Both the position numbers and the translations under genes were made by a program. Positions 37,196 to 45,090 of a stretch of 64,000 nt of DNA are shown in pieces. Each line of letters starts with the position of its first letter. Within the stretch, counting starts at the first letter, position 1. Under the pieces are notes generated by a model that saw only the letters and a program-made list of their open reading frames with translations, had not been told where the DNA came from and made no database searches. The DNA comes from Arenivirga flava (GTDB lineage: Bacteria > Actinomycetota > Actinomycetes > Actinomycetales > Microbacteriaceae), in the NCBI RefSeq assembly GCF_030161575.1, contig NZ_BSUL01000001.1, positions 434,001-498,000 on the forward strand. The letters run 5' to 3'.

Positions 37196-38013
37196 CCGCA
37201 TCCGCTCCCGCCCCGTTCAAGAAGCGCGTGGACGGTGGCGCCATGGCCTTCCGCGTGATCGTGGCGCTGTCGTACCTGTTCCTGCTGGCACCGCTGCTCA
37301 TCGTGGTCGTCATCGCGTTCAGCTCGAACCAGTACCTCTCGTTCCCGCCCGAGGGCTTCACGCTGCGCTGGTTCGCGGAGCTGCCGCAGCAGGCCGGCTT
37401 CATGCAGGGCCTGCAGACGAGCCTCATCACGGCGAGCGCGGCGACGCTCATCGTGCTGGTCATCGGCGTCTCGGCCGCGCTGGCGCTCGACCGCTACGAC
37501 GTGCCCGGCAAGGCGGCGCTGTCGTCGTTCTTCCTCTCGCCGCTGCTCGTGCCGACGATCGTGATCGCGCTCGGCCTGGTGCTGGTCCTCGGCCCGCTCG
37601 GCCTCACGAACACCTACGAGTCGATCGTGCTCGGCCACATCGGCATCACCCTGCCGTACGTGGTGCGCACCACCCTCATGAGCCTGGCGACGAGCGACAC
37701 CTCCTGCGAGGAGGCGGCGCGGGTGCTCGGTGCGAACGCCTTCACCGTGTTCCGCAGGGTCACGCTGCCGATCATCCGGCCGGGCGTGATCGCGGGCGGC
37801 GTCATCGCCTTCATCGTCTCCTTCGACGAGGCCGTCATCTCGCTGTTCGTCGCCGAGTCCGGCCGCCCGACCCTGCCGGTGCAGATCCTCCGCTACGTCG
37901 AGTACTCGGCGGATGCGGCGGTCGCGGCGCTGTCGGTCGTGCTCATCGTGTTCAGCGCGGTGGTCGTGGTGGTCGTCGAGCGGCTGATGGGGCTCAAGCG
38001 CACCCTGGCCTGA
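37192..38013 (+). CDS. ABC transporter permease 2 (PotC type)
   Basis: A 273-residue permease with six helices, starting at ATG 37192 in the ATGA overlap with permease 1. The EAA loop reads EEAARVLGANAFTVFRRVTLPIIRPG. Near the start AFSSNQYLSFPPEGFTLRWFAEL is a periplasmic stretch typical of PotC-like subunits. It ends the four-gene transporter operon; 78 bases follow before the convergent Dabb gene. Confidence 0.9.
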   Translation: MTASAPAPFKKRVDGGAMAFRVIVALSYLFLLAPLLIVVVIAFSSNQYLSFPPEGFTLRWFAELPQQAGFMQGLQTSLITASAATLIVLVIGVSAALALDRYDVPGKAALSSFFLSPLLVPTIVIALGLVLVLGPLGLTNTYESIVLGHIGITLPYVVRTTLMSLATSDTSCEEAARVLGANAFTVFRRVTLPIIRPGVIAGGVIAFIVSFDEAVISLFVAESGRPTLPVQILRYVEYSADAAVAALSVVLIVFSAVVVVVVERLMGLKRTLA

Positions 38014-38091
38014 TGCGAGCGGATGCGGGTCGCGCCGCCCGCGTCCGCTCGGGGGCTCCCGCGGAATGGCCGCGGGGCGCCCCCTCGCCGA

Positions 38092-38403
38092 TCAGGCGGC
38101 GCCGAGCGTCTCGTCGGGCACGAAGTCGAACTCGGTGAAGTCGGCGACCTCGACGAGCCAGCGCTCCTGCACGAAGGCCTGGTGCACCGGGTGCTGGTCG
38201 TAGGCGGTGTAGGCCGCCTGGTCCTCGAACGCCATCGAGAACTGGAACTGCAGATCGCTGTGCCGTCCGGTCTGGCGGGCGATGGTGAAGTCGTGCACCC
38301 CGGGGATGCCGGTGAGGTCGCGTCGGGCGGTGCGCAGGAAGTCGGCCTCCTCGGCGGAGCCGGACTCGTGGCGCAGCGTGAAGCAGACGGTGTGGATGAT
38401 CAT
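38092..38403 (-). CDS. Dabb-domain (stress-responsive alpha/beta barrel) protein
   Basis: A 103-residue protein: MIIHTVCFTLRHESGSAEEADFLRTARRDLTGIPGVHDFTIARQTG, then FSMAFEDQAAYTAYDQHPVHQAFVQERW. The conserved 'H.V.F' start and 'Y..HP.H..F' block define the Dabb ferredoxin-like fold, which dimerises into a small barrel. Members include small enzymes and stress proteins of mostly unknown function. It is transcribed toward the ABC transporter and away from the TPP riboswitch; no functional link is visible. Confidence 0.85.
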   Translation of the reverse strand: MIIHTVCFTLRHESGSAEEADFLRTARRDLTGIPGVHDFTIARQTGRHSDLQFQFSMAFEDQAAYTAYDQHPVHQAFVQERWLVEVADFTEFDFVPDETLGAA

Positions 38404-38501
38404 GATCCGAGGCTAGCTCCGAACCTGCACGGTGCAGGGGATCGCGCGGTCGGTGGCGGGGCTCGCGCCGCACCCGACGACGCTGCTACCGTGGCGCCGA
38501 A

Positions 38502-38592
38502 GCACGGGAGTCCGATGAGTCGGGCTGAGAGGGAGTTCTCCAACTCCGACCGTCGAACCTGATCCGGATCATGCCGGCGCAGGAAGCGATCA
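38502..38592 (+). promoter_or_regulatory. TPP (thiamine pyrophosphate) riboswitch
   Basis: The THI-box core is clear: CGGGAGTCC, then GGCTGAGAGGGAG (38523-38535), then CCGTCGAACCTGATCCGG with ATGCCGGCGCAGGAA ending near 38585. Both the CUGAGA and the GAACCUGAUC parts needed for TPP binding are intact. It lies about 60 bases before ykoF and should switch the ykoFEDC operon off when TPP is plentiful, probably by hiding the ribosome site. Confidence 0.95.
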
Positions 38593-38653
38593 GCAGGGCC
38601 ATGCCAGGTCGGCGTGCGTCCTCCCGTGCTCTCGAGCACCGGGAGCGAACCGC

Positions 38654-39304
38654 ATGACCACCACCTCCATCGCCCGCACCGCCGCCGAGGCGGCCGAGCT
38701 CCGCGACGACCCGCTGCGCTTCGGCGTCGGCGCGCGCGTGACCGTCTCGATCATGGCCGACGACTACGCGGCCGTGATCCTGGGCGCTCTCGCCGCCACC
38801 GATACCAGCGGACTCGTCGTCGACACGGGCGACGTGAGCACCTACCTGGGCGGCGCCGAGGGCGACCTGCTGCGCGCGATCACGCAGCTCACCGCATCCG
38901 TCGCCGCCGGCGGGCACCACGCCAGCGTCACCGTGCACCTCTCGCGCGGCTGCCCCGGCGAGGCGGTCTGCGAGCTGTCCGGCGGCGCCGGCGCGCGCGG
39001 CGTCGAGACGCTGCGGGGCGAGCGCACCGGCCGCTGGACCGCGGCGGAATGGGCGCTCTACCCGCTCGCCGACGCCCCGGGCGCCGACCACATGAGCGAC
39101 ATCCACGCCGCCATCGACTTCGCCCGCGGCAACGGCACCTTCCGCGGCAGCGAGCACTTCGTCACCCGTCTCGAGGGCGATGTCGGCGACGTGCTCGCCA
39201 CCGCCTTCGCCGGCTGGACGCTCGTCGGCCGCAGCGTGCAGCACGTCACGAGCCACCTGACGCTGTCGCTGAACAGCCCGTCGCACGCGGGGGTGCAGCG
39301 ATGA
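38654..39304 (+). CDS. ykoF: YkoF family thiamine/HMP-binding protein
   Basis: A 216-residue protein of the YkoF family with two similar ACT-like halves: FGVGARVTVSIMADDYAAVILGALAATDTSGLVVDTGDVSTYLGG and, in the second half, WALYPLADAPGADHMSDIHAAIDFARGNGTF. YkoF of Bacillus binds thiamine and helps HMP salvage. First gene after the TPP riboswitch, overlapping ykoE (ATGA). The function is well supported by context. Confidence 0.88.
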   Translation: MTTTSIARTAAEAAELRDDPLRFGVGARVTVSIMADDYAAVILGALAATDTSGLVVDTGDVSTYLGGAEGDLLRAITQLTASVAAGGHHASVTVHLSRGCPGEAVCELSGGAGARGVETLRGERTGRWTAAEWALYPLADAPGADHMSDIHAAIDFARGNGTFRGSEHFVTRLEGDVGDVLATAFAGWTLVGRSVQHVTSHLTLSLNSPSHAGVQR

Positions 39305-39897
39305 GGCGGCTGGCCCTGCGCGACATCGTGCTGCTCGTCATGCTCGGCGTGGTCTTCGGCTTCCTCTACTGGGCGCTCGTGCAGGCCTGGAACGGCCTCG
39401 CCATCGCGATGGGGCCCGCCGGCGACCTCGCGCAGCACGTGCTGCTGGGCGGTTGGCTGCTCGTCGCGCCCATCGCCATCGCGATCATCCGCAGGCCGTT
39501 CGTCGGCATCCTCGCCGAGGTCATCGCCTCCGTCATCGAGGTCGTCTTCCTCGGCTCGCCGGCCGGACCCACCCTGCTCATCGCGGCGACCCTGCAGGGA
39601 CTCGGCAGCGAGCTGCCCTTCGCCCTCACCCGGTACCGCCGCTTCGGCTGGTGGGTCTACGCGCTCAGCGGGGTGCTCGGCGCCCTGCTCGTGTTCTTCT
39701 ACTCGGCGTTCCGCTTCGGGTGGTTCGGGCAGGAGATCCTGCTGCTGCGCCTCGGCATGCAGCTCGTCTCGGGCCTCGTGCTCGGCGGACTGCTCGCTAA
39801 GGTCATCGTCGACGCGCTGCGGCGCACCGGCGTGCTCGACGAGTTCGCCATTGGTCGAGCGGATGCGGCGCTCGGCGGGCCCCGCCGTGTCGGCTGA
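39301..39897 (+). CDS. ykoE: ECF transporter S component YkoE (HMP/thiamine)
   Basis: A 198-residue membrane protein with about six helices, the substrate-binding S component of an ECF vitamin importer. The YkoE hallmark FGFLYWALVQAWN is in helix 1, followed by GGWLLVAPIAIAIIRRP and SVIEVVFLGSP. It should bind hydroxymethylpyrimidine or thiamine and work with the ATPase and T component next to it. Start ATG 39301 overlaps the ykoF stop. Confidence 0.92.
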   Translation: MRRLALRDIVLLVMLGVVFGFLYWALVQAWNGLAIAMGPAGDLAQHVLLGGWLLVAPIAIAIIRRPFVGILAEVIASVIEVVFLGSPAGPTLLIAATLQGLGSELPFALTRYRRFGWWVYALSGVLGALLVFFYSAFRFGWFGQEILLLRLGMQLVSGLVLGGLLAKVIVDALRRTGVLDEFAIGRADAALGGPRRVG

Positions 39898-41734
39898 GCC
39901 GGTCGTCGCGACCCGCTCGCTCGAGGCCGTGCTGCCCTCGGGCGATGGCGTCGGCCCCGTCGACCTGTCCCTGGGGCCGGGGGAGCGGATGCTCGTGCTC
40001 GGCCCCTCCGGCAGCGGCAAGAGCACGCTGCTGCGGCTGCTGCACGGTGCGATCCCGCACGCCTTCCGGGCGACGGTGAGCGGATGCGCCAAGCTGGCCG
40101 GCCACGACGTCGCCTCAGCTACGGTGGCCGGCCTCGCCGCGCACGCCGGGGTCGTCGCCCAGGACCCGGTCTCGGGGGTGTGCCTCGCCACGGTCGAGCA
40201 GGAGGTCGCCTTCCCCCTGGAGAACCTCGCGATGCCCCGCTCCGCCATCGAGCCGGCCGTCGATGTCGCGCTCGCCCGAGCCGGGGCGGCGCACCTGCGC
40301 CACCGCGGCACGGGGGAGCTCTCCGGCGGCGAGCTGCAGCGCGTGGCCCTCGCCGCCGCCATCGCCGCCGAGCCCGCCGCGCTGCTGCTCGACGAGCCCA
40401 CGGCGATGCTCGACGCCGCCGGCATCGACGCGGTGCGCGCCGCCCTCGAGACGGCGCGCGCGGCCACCGGCGCCGCGAGCGTGCTCGTGGAGCACCGGCT
40501 CGACGAGCTGGCGGGCGACGCGGGGGCCGCCGCGCTGCCCGAGCGCTGGCTGGTGCTCGGACCCACCGGGCGGGTCCGCTGGCAGGGGCACCGGGAAGCG
40601 CTCGACGTCGAGACCTTGCGCGAGCTGATCGCGCTCGGCTGCTGGCTGCCGGCCGACCTCGAGCTCGCGGCGCTCGCCGGGGACCGGGACCTCGAGCTCG
40701 AGGCGGCGCTCGCCGCGGTGCTGGGGGAGGCGAGCCGGGCGAGCGGCCGGTCCGGCGAGCTCGCGGTCGGCCCCGACCCGTCGGCGTCCTGCGATCCCGG
40801 AGCGGGTGCCGTCGCGTCCGTGACGACCCCGGCGGCTCGCAGCGATCCGCCGGGCACCGGGCGCGTGCATCCGCTCGGCGCCCTCACCGCCGAACCGCTG
40901 CTGCGCGCCGAGGGAGTCGCCGTCGGGCACCGCCGCGCACCGGTGCTCGAGGGGTTCGACCTGGCGCTGCGCCCCGGGGAGGTCGTGGCGCTCGTCGGCG
41001 CCAACGGCACGGGCAAGACGACGCTGCTCACCGCGCTGGCCGGCCTCACGCGTCCGCTGGCCGGCAGCGTGCGCGGCGAGCGCGCCGGCATGGTGTTCCA
41101 GCACCCCGAGCATCAGTTCGCCGCGTCGACGGTCCGCGCCGAACTGGCCGTCGGGCTGCCCGCATCGCTGCAGGACCGCATCGGTCCGATGCTCGAGCGC
41201 TTCGGGCTCGAACGGCTCGCCGAGCGCAGCCCGCACCGGCTCTCCGGCGGCCAGCAGCGCCGGCTCAGCCTGGCGGCGATGCTCGTGCACGAGCGCCGCG
41301 TGCTGCTCGCCGACGAACCGACCTTCGGTCTGGACCGCCACGCCGCATCCGCCGCGCTCGGGGCGCTGCGCGAGGCCGCGGACTCCGGGGGCGCCGTGCT
41401 GCTCGCCTGCCACGACCTGCGCGCGGTCGCCGCACACGCCGACCGCGTGCTCGTGCTCGCGGACGGCCGGCTGCTCGCCGACACGACGCCGCTGGCGCTG
41501 CTGCGGGACGAGCGGATGCACGTCGCCGCCGGCCTGCGCCCGTCGCGCCTGCTGCGCGCCCTCGCCGCCCGCGCGGTCGACGACGCCGCGCTGCGCGACG
41601 AGCTGGCCCGCCTGGAGGCCGCGGCGCAGGCGCTGCGCGGCGAGGTCGACCTCGGCGGGGCGCCGCCGGCTGTCGACCGGGGGATCAGCTCCGCGCATCC
41701 ATTCGCCACCGCCTCGACCGGGGCTCCCGCGTGA
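39887..41734 (+). CDS. ykoD: ECF transporter double ATPase YkoD
   Basis: A fused two-domain ATPase, about 615 residues. Domain 1 has Walker A GPSGSGKST, signature LSGGELQRVALAAAI and LLLDEPTAML; domain 2 has GANGTGKTT, LSGGQQRRLSLAAML and LLADEPTFGLD. Domain 2 carries the VFQHPEHQFAASTV Q-loop typical of energy-coupling factor ATPases. Start is uncertain: GTG 39887 is chosen for spacing to GGCGGG; ATG 39863 and TTG 39851 are alternatives. It overlaps ykoE and ykoC. It drives uptake of a thiamine precursor. Confidence 0.9.
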   Translation: MSAEPVVATRSLEAVLPSGDGVGPVDLSLGPGERMLVLGPSGSGKSTLLRLLHGAIPHAFRATVSGCAKLAGHDVASATVAGLAAHAGVVAQDPVSGVCLATVEQEVAFPLENLAMPRSAIEPAVDVALARAGAAHLRHRGTGELSGGELQRVALAAAIAAEPAALLLDEPTAMLDAAGIDAVRAALETARAATGAASVLVEHRLDELAGDAGAAALPERWLVLGPTGRVRWQGHREALDVETLRELIALGCWLPADLELAALAGDRDLELEAALAAVLGEASRASGRSGELAVGPDPSASCDPGAGAVASVTTPAARSDPPGTGRVHPLGALTAEPLLRAEGVAVGHRRAPVLEGFDLALRPGEVVALVGANGTGKTTLLTALAGLTRPLAGSVRGERAGMVFQHPEHQFAASTVRAELAVGLPASLQDRIGPMLERFGLERLAERSPHRLSGGQQRRLSLAAMLVHERRVLLADEPTFGLDRHAASAALGALREAADSGGAVLLACHDLRAVAAHADRVLVLADGRLLADTTPLALLRDERMHVAAGLRPSRLLRALAARAVDDAALRDELARLEAAAQALRGEVDLGGAPPAVDRGISSAHPFATASTGAPA

Positions 41735-42501
41735 CCGCCGCCGGCGTGGCTCCGCTCGCCCGCCGCAATCCCACGGCCAAGGCCGCGGTGCTGCTGGTCG
41801 TCTCGCTCGGCGTGATCCTGCTCGACGCGCCGGCGCCGTTGCTGGCGCTCTGGCTGCTGGCACTCGCCGTCGCGCGCTGGGCGGCCGGGATCGGCTGGCG
41901 CCGGCTGCTGCTGGCACAGCTGCCGTTCCTGCTCTTCGCGATCGGGGTGGTGTCGGTCAACGCCCTCACCCGGCCCGGTGCGCCGCTCCTCGACGCGCCG
42001 GTGCACCTCTCGGCCGAGGGCACCGTGCTCGGGCTCGCCTTCGCGCTGCGCGGCTTCGTCATCGGCACGGCGAGCCTCGCGTTCCTCGCGTCGACGCCGC
42101 CGCGCGAGCTCATGACCAGCCTCGTGCAGCACGCCCGGCTCAGCCCCCGCTACGCGGCGGCGCTGCTCGCCGGGCACCGCATGCTCGAGGCGACACCGGA
42201 GCGCTGGGCGACCATCCGCGCCGCCCAGACGGTGCGCGCTCCGCTCGACCGCCGCGGCCGTCCGCGCTTCGGCCTCGCCGGCTTCGGGCGTACCGCGTTC
42301 GCGTTGCTCGTCGTCTCCATCCGCTCCTCGGAGCGCATCGCCCTCGCCCTCGAGAGCCGCGGACTCGGCGACGGCCCGCGCACCGTCTGGCACCCCGTGC
42401 CGCTGACCCGAGCGGATGCGCTCCTGGCGGCCGCCGTGGCCCTGGCCGTCGCCGCCGTGGTCGCCGCCTGCGCGCTCACCCTCGGCTGGCACGCGGTCTG
42501 A
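41731..42501 (+). CDS. ykoC: ECF transporter T component YkoC
   Basis: A 256-residue membrane protein with about five helices, the energy-coupling T component that links the S component to the ATPase. The CbiQ-like coupling motifs are seen as APLDRRGRPRFGL and SERIALALESRGLG (the A-R-G boxes). The GTG start overlaps the ykoD stop. It is the last gene of the TPP-controlled operon; a structured inverted repeat that may end transcription follows. Confidence 0.9.
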   Translation: MTAAGVAPLARRNPTAKAAVLLVVSLGVILLDAPAPLLALWLLALAVARWAAGIGWRRLLLAQLPFLLFAIGVVSVNALTRPGAPLLDAPVHLSAEGTVLGLAFALRGFVIGTASLAFLASTPPRELMTSLVQHARLSPRYAAALLAGHRMLEATPERWATIRAAQTVRAPLDRRGRPRFGLAGFGRTAFALLVVSIRSSERIALALESRGLGDGPRTVWHPVPLTRADALLAAAVALAVAAVVAACALTLGWHAV

Positions 42502-42528
42502 CCCGCCCAACCCCGACCCCTCTTCACC

Positions 42529-42605
42529 AAAACGAAGGAGATCTCGACGACACGCCGGTTGCAGGGCGCAACACGCCGGCACCTCGCCGCGAGCTCCTTC
42601 GTTTT
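42529..42605. terminator. Long structured inverted repeat between ykoC and rnhA
   Basis: The arms AAAACGAAGGAG (42529-42540) and CTCCTTCGTTTT (42594-42605) are perfect complements, extended inward by CTCG/CGAG. The loop holds a second hairpin GTTGC-agggc-GCAAC and two copies of ACACGCCGG. It lies between converging genes, so a two-way terminator is plausible. A partly repeated stretch with TGTGCG.GGCCGC follows at 42660-42717. No gene is seen in 42502-42718. Confidence 0.5.
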
Positions 42606-42718
42606 CGAAGGGACGACGCACCTCAGGCCGAACAGCTCGGCGATGTCAGCGCGGCATGCCGACCATCGCTGTGCGTGGCCGCAGTGCGGCGCCGTCCACC
42701 GTTGTGCGCGGCCGCGGC

Positions 42719-43402
42719 TCAGATGAGCCCGCGCAGCAGCTCCTCGGGACTGCGGCCGGCGGCCTTGGCGCGCTGCAGCAGGCGCCGGTGCTCGGCATCG
42801 TCGAGCCGCAGCGTCAGCTCGTGCGCGGGCGCGGCGGCCTCGTCGAGCTCGAACAACCCGTCGAAGAGGGTGTCGGCGGCAGGCTCGGCGAGCACCCGCT
42901 CGGCGGGACGCGCGGTCACTGGCGCGGGCGCGCCGCCGCCGCGGGTGAAGCCCGGTCCGCTCGGCACGGCCGTGCCGCGCTGGAACGCCTCGGCCGCGGC
43001 ACGGGCGCGCACATCCGCCGCCTCGTTGAGGTCGTGGCCGGCATGCCCCTTCACCCACTCGAAGCGGTAGCGGCGCCCCTGGATCGCGGCGTCGATCTCC
43101 TTGAGCAGCTCGACGTTCATCACCGGCTTGCCATCGGCCTTGCGCCAGCCCTTGCGCTTCCAGCCCGGCATCCACTGCGTCACGGAGTTGATCACGTATT
43201 GGCTGTCGCAGAGCACCAGCAGATCGTCGTCGACGTGCGCGGTCGCCCGGAACAGCTCCAGCACCGCCTGCAGCTCGCCGATGTTGTTCGTGCCGTGCGG
43301 CCAGCCGCCCGCGGCCCAGCAGTCGTCGTCCACGTACCAGGCCCAGCCCGCCGGGCCTGGGTTCTTGAGGGCGGATCCGTCGGCTGCAGCGGTGATCGTC
43401 AC
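42719..43402 (-). CDS. rnhA: RNase HI with C-terminal ribbon-helix-helix-like tail
   Basis: A 227-residue protein. Residues 1-150 are RNase HI, which cuts RNA in RNA-DNA hybrids: AADGSALKNPGPAGWAWYVDDD gives the first Asp, GELQAVLELF the Glu, CDSQYVI the second Asp, and KGHAGHDLNEAADVRA the last acidic residue. A Pro/Ala-rich linker follows, then a segment LTLRLDDAEHRRLLQRAKAAG that looks like an Arc-type ribbon-helix-helix motif. Start GTG 43402 fits the family start VTITAAADGSA. The gene is flanked on both sides by palindromic elements. Confidence 0.88.
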   Translation of the reverse strand: MTITAAADGSALKNPGPAGWAWYVDDDCWAAGGWPHGTNNIGELQAVLELFRATAHVDDDLLVLCDSQYVINSVTQWMPGWKRKGWRKADGKPVMNVELLKEIDAAIQGRRYRFEWVKGHAGHDLNEAADVRARAAAEAFQRGTAVPSGPGFTRGGGAPAPVTARPAERVLAEPAADTLFDGLFELDEAAAPAHELTLRLDDAEHRRLLQRAKAAGRSPEELLRGLI

Positions 43403-43487
43403 CGACCCATCGTAGGGAAGCCCGAGGACACGAGCGGATGCGCGGCCGGCCGCGCCGCGCCGCGCTCCCACCCCATGACTCATCACC

Positions 43488-43531
43488 CGAACGACGACTC
43501 AGCACCGCAGAAGCTGCTGAGTCGTCGCTCG
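43488..43531. repeat. Palindromic hairpin element related to the 5.5-kb repeats
   Basis: Arms at 43488-43504 (CGAACGACGACTCAGCA) and 43515-43531 pair over 17 bases with one mismatch around a 10-base loop. The core CTGAGTCGTCGCTC also occurs in both 65-base repeats at 5538 and 5772. It lies upstream of rnhA; it could be a REP-like element or a terminator of the hydrolase gene. The gap 43403-43622 has no gene. Confidence 0.6.
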
Positions 43532-43622
43532 GATGCTGACTCGCGCACGGCGTCTCCGCGCCAGGGGCAGGTCACACCGTGCATCCGACGTGTCGCCTCG
43601 GAGACGGGGAGCCGCCCCAGGC

Positions 43623-44156
43623 TCAGCGCAGCAGCGCGGCCGCGAGCGCCGCAGCGGTCTCCGCAGGATGCGTCACGGGGAACAGATGGCCCCCGGGCGC
43701 CTGCAGCACCTCCGCGCCGAGCTCGGCTGCGAAGCGTTCCTGCGTAGGTCGACGCGGATCGCCCTCGGCGCAGACCACCAGCAGCGGGCCCTGCGGTCGC
43801 CCGATCCGATGCGGCGTCCGCAGGCGCGAAGCCGCGCTGTCGAGCGGCAGAGCGGAGCCGAGCGGAGCGGATGCACCGTAGCGGTGGAAGGTCGCGATGC
43901 GCAGCCGCTCGGCCAGTGCGGTCGACCACGGTGACCGGTGCGCGGCAAGCAGGAGGGCGCGGAGTGCGGGCCTGCCGGATCGGCGCCGCGGAACGCTCGG
44001 CGCCAGAAGAATGGTCGTACCGTCGATCGGCTCACCCAGCGCGTCGAGCGCGCCGAGCGAATGCGCGATCGCAGCGACCGGCCAACCCTGCATCCGCTCC
44101 AGCAACGGGAGGTAGTCCTCGTGCGTGAGCGGGAAGCCCGGGTGGACGCGGATCAC
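43623..44156 (-). CDS. Small alpha/beta hydrolase (RBBP9/YdeN-like)
   Basis: A 177-residue protein starting at GTG 44156. The nucleophile elbow is AHSLGALDAL, with serine at about residue 33; ICAEG-like VVCAEGDPRRP may hold the acid, and GGHLFPVTHPAE the histidine at about residue 157. The short length and HSLG motif fit the RBBP9/YdeN serine hydrolases, whose substrates are mostly unknown. It follows a small membrane protein gene after 12 bases. Confidence 0.65.
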   Translation of the reverse strand: MIRVHPGFPLTHEDYLPLLERMQGWPVAAIAHSLGALDALGEPIDGTTILLAPSVPRRRSGRPALRALLLAAHRSPWSTALAERLRIATFHRYGASAPLGSALPLDSAASRLRTPHRIGRPQGPLLVVCAEGDPRRPTQERFAAELGAEVLQAPGGHLFPVTHPAETAAALAAALLR

Positions 44157-44168
44157 GAGCGGATGCGC

Positions 44169-44489
44169 CTACAGGCCCCGCCGCATCCGCTCGATGCGCG
44201 TGCGGTTGTGCACGGTCACGGCGAGCAGCTCGCTGCCGCCGACGACGAGAGCGATGATCGCGCCGACGACGAGCGCGGACCACGACTGCGGCAGCGCCGG
44301 TGCGTCGAGCAGGGGGAACAGGATCGCGAACAGGGAGCCGGCGCGCAGCAGGTGCCGGTGCCAACCGTGGGACGGGACGCCGCGGCGGTAGGTGAGGGCC
44401 TCGGGTCCTGCATCGCGAGCATCGAGCAGCGTCCCGACGAGTACGCCCGCGATGCCGATGGTCAACAGGATGATGTGGGCGGCCCCCAT
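44169..44489 (-). CDS. Small membrane protein, three helices
   Basis: A 106-residue protein with helices at about residues 2-20 (AAHIILLTIGIAGVLVGTLL), 48-62 (LRAGSLFAILFPLL) and 72-92 (SALVVGAIIALVVGGSELLAV), ending in a basic tail RIERMRRGL. Start ATG 44489 has AGGAG nine bases upstream. I do not recognise a family. It lies between DUF805 and hydrolase genes on the same strand. Confidence 0.6.
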   Translation of the reverse strand: MGAAHIILLTIGIAGVLVGTLLDARDAGPEALTYRRGVPSHGWHRHLLRAGSLFAILFPLLDAPALPQSWSALVVGAIIALVVGGSELLAVTVHNRTRIERMRRGL

Positions 44490-44528
44490 GCGAGCAGTCT
44501 CCTGAAGTGGGGGAGCACCCCGCAACCC

Positions 44529-45029
44529 TCAGCAGTCGAAGCGCTCGCCCTCCGGCTGCGACGACCGCAGCAGCATGAGCGCCAGCACGAACGGCCCGAG
44601 CGGAAGCCCCGAGACGAGCAGCCAGAGCCCCGAGAAGTTCGCGTCGTGCAGCCGCCGCACCGCCACGGTGATGCCGGGCAGCACGGTGCCGAGCGCCAGG
44701 GCGATGAAGAGCATGTTGGCGGCCACGACCAGGCCTGGCGTGGTGCCCTCCGGCCCCGTCGACTCCAGGACGGGGAACGTCGCGAAGGGTCCGGCCAGAC
44801 TCAACACGACCGGGTTCGCCCCGTAGCCGAGCAGTGCCGGCACCCCCGCGACCAGCACCAGCGACACGGCGGCCTGCACGAGCATCCACCACCAGTACTC
44901 GCTGCGACTGGCCCTGCCGCGGATGCGCAGCCCGTGCGACAGGAACCGCCCCATCGCCTGCGCGAGCGTCGCCCCGCGCAGCGGTGCGTCCCGCACGTCG
45001 ATCTCGTCGACGATCCCCATCCGCCCCAT
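44529..45029 (-). CDS. DUF805 membrane protein
   Basis: A 166-residue protein with four membrane helices. The DUF805 marks are RASRSEYWWWMLVQ before helix 1 (the conserved R.S..EYW.) and TVAVRRLHDANFSGLWLL near the C-terminus. Family members are inner-membrane proteins of unknown role. Start ATG 45029 is preferred; ATG 45020 is possible. The gene faces away from the AlkC-like gene, 61 bases apart. Confidence 0.82.
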   Translation of the reverse strand: MGRMGIVDEIDVRDAPLRGATLAQAMGRFLSHGLRIRGRASRSEYWWWMLVQAAVSLVLVAGVPALLGYGANPVVLSLAGPFATFPVLESTGPEGTTPGLVVAANMLFIALALGTVLPGITVAVRRLHDANFSGLWLLVSGLPLGPFVLALMLLRSSQPEGERFDC

Positions 45030-45090
45030 GCCTGCGAGCCTAGGCCCGAGCGCGCCAGGATGGTCACCACCACCCGAACGGAGCCCGCCC

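Noticed and set aside
34027-38013. Naming the transporter potDABC
   Set aside because: The binding protein is also compatible with iron, phosphonate or organic acid substrates; ligand residues could not be judged.
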